Source of the DNA: Helicobacter cholecystus | GTDB lineage: Bacteria > Campylobacterota > Campylobacteria > Campylobacterales > Helicobacteraceae | DNA length: 64,000 nucleotides | Reading direction: 5' to 3' | Assembly: GCF_003364215.1 (NCBI RefSeq) | Contig: NZ_NXLU01000002.1 | Location: forward strand, 186,001 to 250,000 | Shown: positions 58,014-64,000 of the stretch, piece by piece | Numbering within the stretch: position 1 is the stretch's first letter | How the letters are laid out: every line of letters begins with the position of its first letter | Made by a program: the position numbers and the translations under genes | The notes under the pieces: model-generated | The model's database searches: none | What the model was told of the DNA's origin: nothing | Seen by the model: only the letters and a program-made list of their open reading frames with translations

Positions 58014-58493
58014 ATGAAGCTCACACATATTAACAAAAATAATCATCCCACAATGGTTGATGTGGGAGAGAAGCAAAATACACATAGAGTGGCTAGTGCA
58101 AGTGGAACGATTACAATGAGCAAAGAGGCTTATGAAGCACTTCTTAATCAAACAGCTAAAAAAGGACCCGTGATTCAAACAGCAATTATTGCAAGTATTA
58201 TGGGGGCTAAAAAAACAAGTGAACTTATTCCAATGTGTCACCCTATTGCAATTCACTCTGTGGATGTTGAGGCAGATTATGATGAAAGCAAATACGCAAT
58301 CACTCTAAAAGCCACACTCAAATGTGATGGAAAAACAGGGATTGAAATGGAAGCACTGACAAGTGTATCCATTGGACTTCTTACAATCTATGATATGCTC
58401 AAAGCGATTGATAAGGGAATGAAAATCTCAGATATTGCACTGGATTTTAAGAGTGGGGGAAAGAGCGGGGAGTATAGGAGAGAGGTTAAATGA
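58014..58493 (+). CDS. moaC: Cyclic pyranopterin monophosphate synthase
   Basis: The 159-residue protein has the MoaC motifs MVDVGEK (about residues 14-20), GPVIQTAIIASIMGAKKTSELIPMCHPI (about 51-78) and KTGIEMEALTSVSIGLLTIYDM (about 108-129). It forms cPMP from the MoaA product. AAAGGAG precedes the ATG. It overlaps the next small gene by four bases. Confidence 0.95.
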   Translation: MKLTHINKNNHPTMVDVGEKQNTHRVASASGTITMSKEAYEALLNQTAKKGPVIQTAIIASIMGAKKTSELIPMCHPIAIHSVDVEADYDESKYAITLKATLKCDGKTGIEMEALTSVSIGLLTIYDMLKAIDKGMKISDIALDFKSGGKSGEYRREVK

Positions 58494-58738
58494 CAATTAA
58501 AGACAGATGTTATGAAATATTAAAAAACCATAAGAAGCCAATGACACACGCAGAGCTTGTAGAAGCATATATTCTTGCGTATCCCCTTTATTCTCAAAAT
58601 CATAATCAAACCAAAAACTCATCTAAAGTAAAGATTTCAGGGACGATTCAATCTCTTCTTCAACAAAATTCCTCTCACCCTAGAATTGGGATTGATTACA
58701 GCTGCTCTCCTTATAAATATTTTATAAAAGAAATGTAA
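58490..58738 (+). CDS. Small winged-helix protein, HARE-HTH-like
   Basis: The 82-residue protein is all helical in its first 60 residues and ends in a strand. 'CYEILKNHKKPMTHAELVEAYI' followed by 'KISGTIQSLLQQNSSHPRIGI' and a final aromatic 'YKYF' match the HB1/ASXL/restriction-endonuclease (HARE) winged-helix pattern. It overlaps moaC by four bases (ATGA), so it is made with the molybdopterin enzymes. A role in their control, or in DNA binding elsewhere, is inference. Confidence 0.55.
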   Translation: MTIKDRCYEILKNHKKPMTHAELVEAYILAYPLYSQNHNQTKNSSKVKISGTIQSLLQQNSSHPRIGIDYSCSPYKYFIKEM

Positions 58739-58835
58739 GGGGTGGAGGGAATTATTGCAAAAGATAGGAGAATGATTAAATGATAAGAGCGGCATTGTTT
58801 TAGGTTTAAAGTGAATTACTTAAGATTTTAAGTCC

Positions 58836-58868
58836 TAGGTTTTCAAACTTTTAAAGTTTGAAAACCTA
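58836..58868. terminator. Bidirectional terminator between the moa operon and the DedA gene
   Basis: Perfect 15-base arms TAGGTTTTCAAACTT and AAGTTTGAAAACCTA enclose TTA, followed by TTTT on the plus strand. The right arm overlaps the stop codon of the convergent DedA gene. The remaining bases 58739-58835 show nothing recognisable. Confidence 0.8.
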
Positions 58869-59426
58869 TTTTGCAATCTCCTTTTTTCTTGTTTTGCTTT
58901 TAAATAATAAAATCCCTATAAACACCGCACATACGATAATTGAGCCTAAAATATATCCCCATTGATCTTGTAAAAGTTGTAAGATTGCATTTGAAGCGAA
59001 GAAACCTATACAGCCCATAATAATCCCCCAAAATAGGGATGAAAAACTATTCCATAACCAAAACTTCCACAAAGGATATGAGCTCAATCCTATAGCAATA
59101 GGCACAAGGCTTTTAATTGCATAAATATATTTACTCAATAAAAAAACACTGACGCCATATTTTCTAAACCAAAGAGAAACAATAAGAGTTTTTCTTTTCC
59201 ATTTTGAAGATCTAAAAAAATGTTTATTGCATCTTGAAATATAGGCCAAAATCATGCTTCCACAGATATTTCCACAAGAAGCAATAAGAATACTTAAAAA
59301 TAAATCAAGTTTTCCAAGTGAAGAGAGAATTCCTGCACTTACAATACCTAAAAATGATCCTCCAAAAGAGGAGAAAAACAAAATGACATACCCATAAAGC
59401 TCAAGTTTTTGTAAAATTGCCTCCAT
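58866..59426 (-). CDS. DedA-family membrane protein
   Basis: The 186-residue protein has four to five helices. It shows the DedA/VTT motif 'FFSSFGGSFLGIVSAGILSSLG' near the N-terminus, then the family 'CGNICGSMILAYISRC' and 'KYIYAIKSLVPIAIGLSSYPLWKFWLWNSFSSLFWGIIMG' (about residues 97-136). DedA proteins flip lipids such as undecaprenyl phosphate. It follows the TonB-receptor gene by nine bases, so they share a transcript, an uncommon pairing. Confidence 0.8.
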   Translation of the reverse strand: MEAILQKLELYGYVILFFSSFGGSFLGIVSAGILSSLGKLDLFLSILIASCGNICGSMILAYISRCNKHFFRSSKWKRKTLIVSLWFRKYGVSVFLLSKYIYAIKSLVPIAIGLSSYPLWKFWLWNSFSSLFWGIIMGCIGFFASNAILQLLQDQWGYILGSIIVCAVFIGILLFKSKTRKKEIAK

Positions 59427-59435
59427 ACCCCCTCC

Positions 59436-61577
59436 TTAAAACTTATAGCGTCCATTGATAAAATAGCTTCTCCCCTCTGCAATTAAAAATGCATACCCTG
59501 TAACTTCATCACTCTTGTCCTTGTTGTAGAAACTATAATAAAGTGTATCGGCCACATTTCTCACCCCAAAACTCAAAGAAAATCCTTCATAGGTAAAATC
59601 CATTCCAATATCAGTAAGATTGTATGCAGGAATAGTATTTTGGGCAGTATCTCTCTGTGTTCCAACAAATGAGCTAGAAATCCAAAGATTCCAATGCTCC
59701 ACAAAGCGATAATTTGCTGAAAGTGTGGCTTTATATTTACTCACATAGGGAATGATTGAGCCCTTAGCAATACTTTCAATTCCACTCTCTAAAATTCTTG
59801 CATCGATGTAGGAAAAACTTTGTGCAAAACTTAGTATTCCATCTAAAAAATTCTGCTCACTTGCAAGCTCTACTCCTGCTCTTTGAGTGAGTTTGTAGTT
59901 GCCCACCTTAAATCCGTTTCCTGTATGTGCACTTCCAAGAGTGTAGATTTCATCATGAGTAAGAGTATAAAAACCTGTCATAAAAAACATTGCATATTCA
60001 TTGACAAAAAACTTTGCCCCTAATTCAAAGGTATCAAATGTTTCGGACTTAATATTGGTATCTAGATATTCACTTTTACTTCCGCTTCCGTTTCTTGAGG
60101 TGAGATTGTCAGGATTAGGGGATCTAAAGCCTCGCTCATATTTCCCATAGATATCTCCAAATCCAAAATCATATCTAGGAGTAACCTCTAAGGCATAGTT
60201 GTGTCTAAGACTAGAAATAGACTTATAGAGAGAGTAGGGTGGGAATGGCATTGGTTTTCCCATTTGGATATTCATATCATTATATAACTCTCTTTCTCCT
60301 CCATATAAAGCTAGTTCATATCTTGCCCCTCCTGTGAGAGAAAAATCATTATTAAAGTTATAGCGTTCAAGAAGGTAGAGAGAATTTATCCATTTAGATA
60401 CATTGACTTGCGTATTAATGAGATGATGATACCCTGTAAGTGAAATTTGTGATGAGCCACTAGGAGGAAGAGCGATGTTTCCATTCCAATTAATATCTAA
60501 TTTTAAATTTCTCTCCCCTTTTTGATAAATACTCTCTGCACCCACAATAAGCTCTCCATTATGATGGGTATAGGTGTATTTGGCCTGAAGTCCAATTTTT
60601 TCATCTAAAAAAGAACTCCCATCTTGTGAAATATGAGTGTCTTGGAGAAAAAACTTTGCATAGTTATAATCCATAATCTGTAAATTCTTCTTATAACCCA
60701 GTTTGTAATAATGAAAAAAAGCTTTAAGATCAAGTGCATGATCACTGCCAAATTTTGCCTCATATCCAATACTTTGAGAATATCTATTTTGTGTACTGAT
60801 AATTTCCCCATTTCCAGCTTTTGCTCGATCACTTTTACTTGGAGAAGAGATAGCACTAAATCTTAAAAGTGGAGTAGTATTTTGCAAACTTGTAAAATAA
60901 GAAAAATCTGTATAAATTGAATTTGAAGAGTTAATATCCCAAGTCAAACTTGTATTTATATTCCCTAAATGACTACTGTCTTTATCCCGATATCCTTGAG
61001 TATATTGATAATTCCCTCCAATTGTGTAATAAAATTTATCAGCAATTTTATCAGCAATTTTTGCATCCAGTTTTACACGATTTCCATTAGAATAAGAGTA
61101 TTGTGTACCAAGAGAAGAATAAAGTTTTTCATAACGCCTTTTTGTAGTGATATTCACCACTCCACCACGCGTTCCATTTCCATACATCACAGCTCCACCA
61201 CCAGCTAAAATTTCAATATTTTCTATTTCATCAGGAGAAATACTATTTAGGGGTGTTACACCATGCGAAGAATCAAGCATATTCATAGAAATTCCATTAA
61301 AAAGTATTTGAGTATTGACATTTGAGCTTGCTCCTTGTCCTCTTAAATCAATATTGGCACCCAAACCAAAATCTGAGAAAGTTACAAAGGGGAGGGAGGA
61401 AAAAATGGATTTAGTATCTTGAAACCCCTTATTCTTGATGAGTGTAGAATCAATCACATAGACATTGCGATTAAGATCATCTAACTTATATTGCATGCCA
61501 TTGACTTCAACAGTATGAAGTTCTATTTGCTCAAGAGAAAAGGCAAGACTCATGGGTAAAAATAATATTTTTTTCAC
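59436..61577 (-). CDS. TonB-dependent outer-membrane receptor, probably for haem
   Basis: It starts with GTG, with AAGGAG seven bases upstream, giving 713 residues. A short signal peptide (about 1-15) is followed by a TonB-box-like LHTVEVNG, a plug domain (about 35-145, with DLRGQGASSNVNTQILFNGI and GNGTRGGVVNITTK) and a 22-strand barrel ending in NGRYKF. Haem specificity is inferred from the divergent hugZ gene, as with chuA-chuZ in C. jejuni, and from FRSPNPDNL, which is near the FRAP/NPNL haem motif. The chuBCD importer genes are absent here. A 12-base tandem repeat lies at 61036-61059. Confidence 0.82.
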   Translation of the reverse strand: MKKILFLPMSLAFSLEQIELHTVEVNGMQYKLDDLNRNVYVIDSTLIKNKGFQDTKSIFSSLPFVTFSDFGLGANIDLRGQGASSNVNTQILFNGISMNMLDSSHGVTPLNSISPDEIENIEILAGGGAVMYGNGTRGGVVNITTKRRYEKLYSSLGTQYSYSNGNRVKLDAKIADKIADKFYYTIGGNYQYTQGYRDKDSSHLGNINTSLTWDINSSNSIYTDFSYFTSLQNTTPLLRFSAISSPSKSDRAKAGNGEIISTQNRYSQSIGYEAKFGSDHALDLKAFFHYYKLGYKKNLQIMDYNYAKFFLQDTHISQDGSSFLDEKIGLQAKYTYTHHNGELIVGAESIYQKGERNLKLDINWNGNIALPPSGSSQISLTGYHHLINTQVNVSKWINSLYLLERYNFNNDFSLTGGARYELALYGGERELYNDMNIQMGKPMPFPPYSLYKSISSLRHNYALEVTPRYDFGFGDIYGKYERGFRSPNPDNLTSRNGSGSKSEYLDTNIKSETFDTFELGAKFFVNEYAMFFMTGFYTLTHDEIYTLGSAHTGNGFKVGNYKLTQRAGVELASEQNFLDGILSFAQSFSYIDARILESGIESIAKGSIIPYVSKYKATLSANYRFVEHWNLWISSSFVGTQRDTAQNTIPAYNLTDIGMDFTYEGFSLSFGVRNVADTLYYSFYNKDKSDEVTGYAFLIAEGRSYFINGRYKF

Positions 61578-61612
61578 TTAAACTCCTTATTATTGTAAAT
61601 TTTTATTTTGTA

Positions 61613-61659
61613 ATAGTATCAAAAATAATAACTATTCTTATAATTTAGTGTGATATAAT
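61613..61659. promoter_or_regulatory. Divergent control region with Fur-like box (receptor and hugZ)
   Basis: TATAAT at 61654-61659, with TGA before it, is a good -10 for hugZ. On the minus strand TACTAT (61613-61618) could serve the receptor. Between them ATAATAACTATTCTTAT (61626-61642) has near-symmetric halves like the TAATAAT/ATTATTA boxes of Helicobacter Fur. A repressor bound here would block both promoters. Confidence 0.55.
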
Positions 61660-61701
61660 TTTAAACGTAAATTTATAAATTTTTTTGATAAAGGAATAAA
61701 T

Positions 61702-62436
61702 ATGATTGAAAGAATTATCTCTCACATGAATGATCATCATAAAGAGGAGCTTATAGGATTAGCCAAAAGATTTGGTGGTGTGAATGAATGCAAAGAAATC
61801 TCTCTTGCATCAGTGGATCTAAAGGGACTAGATATTTGCTGTGATGGTAAAAATATAAGGGTAGATTTTGCAAAAGAGGTGAGTGCTGATGAATTAAAAG
61901 ATGCCATTATTGCACTTTGTACATCCATGCCTCATCAAGATGTTAAGCAAGAAATGCTTGAGTTTAGAAATAGCTTTGGCTCAATTATTCTCTCAACACT
62001 CTCTAAAGAAAATTTGCCTATTGTTTCTTATGCACCATTACTTAAATATAAGGGAAGATTTTTTATCTATATTAGTGAGGTTGCAGACCATTATGCTTCA
62101 TTGCGTGCAAATCCCAATGCTTTAGAAGTTTTGTTTTTGGAGGATGAATGCAAAGCAAAATCTGTAATTTTGCGCAAAAGATTAAAATATAAGGCAAGTG
62201 TTGAATTTAAGCAAAAAGATGCTGAATTTGAAGAAATTTTTTCTGCATTTGAAGAATCTAATGCATCTGCAGGAGGCTTAAAAAGTATAAAAAATATGAA
62301 AGATTTTCATCTTATTGAGCTTTATTTTAAAGAAGGACGATTTGTTAAAGGGTTTGGTGGAGCTTATGATATAGATTTAGAGGGCAATCTTACTGCGGCA
62401 CAAAGTGGTAATCCCCACCAATTCTCAAAAAATTAA
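61702..62436 (+). CDS. hugZ: HugZ-type haem oxygenase
   Basis: The 244-residue protein matches HugZ/ChuZ. It has an N-terminal domain (MNDHHKEEL, DLKGLDI), a split-barrel flavin-reductase-like core with 'RNSFGSIILSTLSKENLPIVSYAPLL' and 'FFIYISEVADHYASLRANP', and the C-terminal loop 'GNPHQF', whose histidine is in the place of the haem ligand of H. pylori HugZ. It breaks haem to biliverdin, CO and iron. It is divergent from the TonB receptor and meets uvrC tail to tail. Confidence 0.92.
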   Translation: MIERIISHMNDHHKEELIGLAKRFGGVNECKEISLASVDLKGLDICCDGKNIRVDFAKEVSADELKDAIIALCTSMPHQDVKQEMLEFRNSFGSIILSTLSKENLPIVSYAPLLKYKGRFFIYISEVADHYASLRANPNALEVLFLEDECKAKSVILRKRLKYKASVEFKQKDAEFEEIFSAFEESNASAGGLKSIKNMKDFHLIELYFKEGRFVKGFGGAYDIDLEGNLTAAQSGNPHQFSKN

Positions 62437-64000
62437 TTTTGGGGGATAAGGCTTTTTGTTTTGCTTTTTCTATGGAAAGTAATTGCAAAGCGATGAGCCT
62501 CATCTCTGAGCTTTTGAAAAAAATGCAAACGTTTATCACTTGGTAAAAGCCTAAACTCTTTACATTCTTCATCTATATATGCTCTTAAGATATCTCTTGC
62601 TCTCCCCTTAGCTCTATGGGCTTTATGATCTAATTTTTCTTTTGAAATTGCAATAACTCCAATATTCACCCCTGCACTTTCTAAAACCTCTTGTGCAATA
62701 TGAATTTGCGCTTTTCCCCCATCCAAAAGCCACAAATCTGGAGGAGAAATTTGATCAAAATTTTTGGCTCTACGGATAAGCATTTCTCGCATCTGAGAGT
62801 ATTCATCACTCCCTTGCAAATGATAGTGTCTATAAGAGCTTTTAACAAACTCACCATTATCATAAACAATCATTCCTCCCACATTATTCTCTCCTGAGTG
62901 ATGGCTTGTATCAAAGACTTCAATACGTTGCGGAAGATATTCAAGCACAAAGAGTTCTTTAAGGGCAAATTTAATCTCATATTCACAATCTTGAATTTTT
63001 AAAATCTCCCTTGCATTTTTATAAGCAAGATCAAGCAGTGCTTTTTTATTACCTTTTTGGGGGAAGTAGAGTTTGATTTTTTTATCTGCAAGCCATTGGG
63101 AATATTCACTTATTCCTTCCTTAATTTCTGCTGGTAAAATCAATCCTTTTGGAGGAATGGGGAGTTCTTTTTGATAGTGATTAATCAAAGCTTGTTGGTA
63201 GAGTGAGAGTTTTTGCTCCCAATCAAGAATGTGAGAATGCAAGGGAATTTTTTCAAAATCACTTGAAATAATTCTTCCCTCTCTCATATAGAGTTTAAGT
63301 AGAAGGGCAAAATCTTGATTGTGTTCAATGGCAAAAATATCCCAATTCGCATCAGGAGAATGTAAATCAATACTTGATTGCATTGTCAGTGAGGAGATTT
63401 TTTTGATTCTTTCTCTTAAAGTAATAGCTTCCTCAAATCTCTCTTGTTCTGCAAGTTTAAGCATTTTATCTTCAAGACTTGCCAAAAGAGATTTCTTATC
63501 TTTAAGATAAGAAATTGCAAGGTTAAGAAGACTTTGGTATTGCTCTTGGGTAATTTTTCCCTCACAAGGGGCTTTACATTTTTGAATCTGATAGAATAAA
63601 CAGGCCTTTTTCTCTCTTAAGCATCCTTCTTTTTGCACAAGTGGCACGATATCATAAAGACTTTCTAGCACTTCCTTACTCCCAGTGCAAAATGGTCCAA
63701 AATATATGCTTGATTTTCGCTTAATTCTTGTAATTTTAGGACGTGGAAATGCTGAGGTTGTATCAATATAAATGTAAGGATAGGTTTTATCATCTCTAAG
63801 TAAAATGTTATAACGAGGTTTAAGTTGCTTAATCAAAGAATTTTCCAGTATCAGTGCATCTATTTCATTGTTTACGACAATTGTTTGAATACTTGCAATT
63901 TTTAAGACCATATTATGAATTCTTGGACTAAGATTAGAGCTAGGGCTTGCATCTGTAACTTTAAAATAACTTCTTACTCGTTTGTATAAATTTTTTGCTT
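62433..64000 (-). CDS. uvrC: Excinuclease ABC subunit C, N-terminus beyond the window
   Basis: The frame stays open past the ATG at 63911 to the window edge, reading AKNLYKRVRSYFK there, which is the end of the GIY-YIG motif, so the gene starts beyond 64000. Visible parts are the GIY-YIG C-terminal half (LLRDDKTYPYIYID, YFGPF), the UVR motif for UvrB binding (EDKMLKLAEQERFEEAITLRERI) and the RNase-H-like 5' nuclease (EVFDTSHHSGENNVGGM, GSDEYSQMREMLIRRA). It ends just after FAITFHRK, without the helix-hairpin-helix domain usual at the UvrC C-terminus. Confidence 0.93.
   Translation of the reverse strand, partial: AKNLYKRVRSYFKVTDASPSSNLSPRIHNMVLKIASIQTIVVNNEIDALILENSLIKQLKPRYNILLRDDKTYPYIYIDTTSAFPRPKITRIKRKSSIYFGPFCTGSKEVLESLYDIVPLVQKEGCLREKKACLFYQIQKCKAPCEGKITQEQYQSLLNLAISYLKDKKSLLASLEDKMLKLAEQERFEEAITLRERIKKISSLTMQSSIDLHSPDANWDIFAIEHNQDFALLLKLYMREGRIISSDFEKIPLHSHILDWEQKLSLYQQALINHYQKELPIPPKGLILPAEIKEGISEYSQWLADKKIKLYFPQKGNKKALLDLAYKNAREILKIQDCEYEIKFALKELFVLEYLPQRIEVFDTSHHSGENNVGGMIVYDNGEFVKSSYRHYHLQGSDEYSQMREMLIRRAKNFDQISPPDLWLLDGGKAQIHIAQEVLESAGVNIGVIAISKEKLDHKAHRAKGRARDILRAYIDEECKEFRLLPSDKRLHFFQKLRDEAHRFAITFHRKSKTKSLIPQN

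Overview
This is AT-rich, gene-dense bacterial DNA that I read as the chromosome of a Helicobacter species (Campylobacterota). The order rplI-hslV-hslU-era-csd6 and the pgk-corA neighbourhood match, from memory, H. pylori HP0514-HP0518 and HP1344-HP1346. The ExbB-ExbD-TonB, Fur, HugZ, FliQ-MurB and MetNIQ proteins are also of Helicobacter/Campylobacter type. It is unlikely to be H. pylori itself, because it carries a selenocysteine tRNA, a TonB receptor divergent from hugZ and a transaldolase/MTHFR-like pair. No rRNA, insertion sequence, prophage or CRISPR array is visible. No gene-free stretch exceeds about 210 bases.

Layout. 1-430: the first codons of a probable selA (minus strand), then tRNA-Sec, tRNA-Gln and tRNA-fMet. 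615-5980 (minus): ccoG, a secreted ATP-dependent DNA ligase and two UDP-sugar enzymes (WlbA/WlbB type) as a compact run, then a CrtI-like oxidoreductase. 6056-9791: two beta-barrel outer-membrane proteins, an AraC regulator and a secreted beta-propeller. 9826-15304: transaldolase, an MTHFR-like protein, ligA, a DUF455 ferritin-like protein, a 28-residue membrane peptide and waaF. 15411-24615: hisS with an NYN-LOTUS protein, a Na+/H+ antiporter, a ModE-like regulator, a MacA/MacB-type exporter, a DUF2147 protein, cyclophilin and a degenerate trypsin-like protein. 24620-29854 (minus): gap-pgi-pgk-corA-terC.

30064-40968: hup, tRNA-Arg, tsaD, agmatine deiminase, an NCS2 permease with fliQ and murB, an arsR-arsP operon with a strong palindromic operator, addB and the methionine importer metNIQ. 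41175-44410: a tight four-gene operon of oligoendopeptidase F, an SspB-like unknown, a small membrane protein and a TerB protein with a degenerate J-like tail. 44565-55787 (mostly minus): tonB-exbD-exbB, carA with a DUF507 gene, PBP1A, bioF, fur (plus), csd6, era, hslU, hslV and rplI. 56556-58738: molybdopterin genes moaE-mobB-mogA-moaC plus a HARE-like winged-helix gene. 58866-62436: a DedA-like gene and a TonB-dependent receptor divergent from hugZ, across a Fur-like control region. The window ends inside uvrC.

Themes that tie genes together are iron and haem uptake under Fur (fur, exbB-exbD-tonB, receptor, hugZ), molybdenum and selenium cofactor use, envelope assembly (waaF, murB, PBP1A, csd6, WlbA/B, outer-membrane proteins) and protein quality control (hslVU and the pepF operon). 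I see no complete, clearly novel defence or mobile system. The best candidates for undescribed biology are the pepF operon with its SspB-like and HPD-less J-like proteins, the pseudo-protease at 23632-24615, the 28-residue peptide after waaF, and the outer-membrane protein pair with its AraC regulator.
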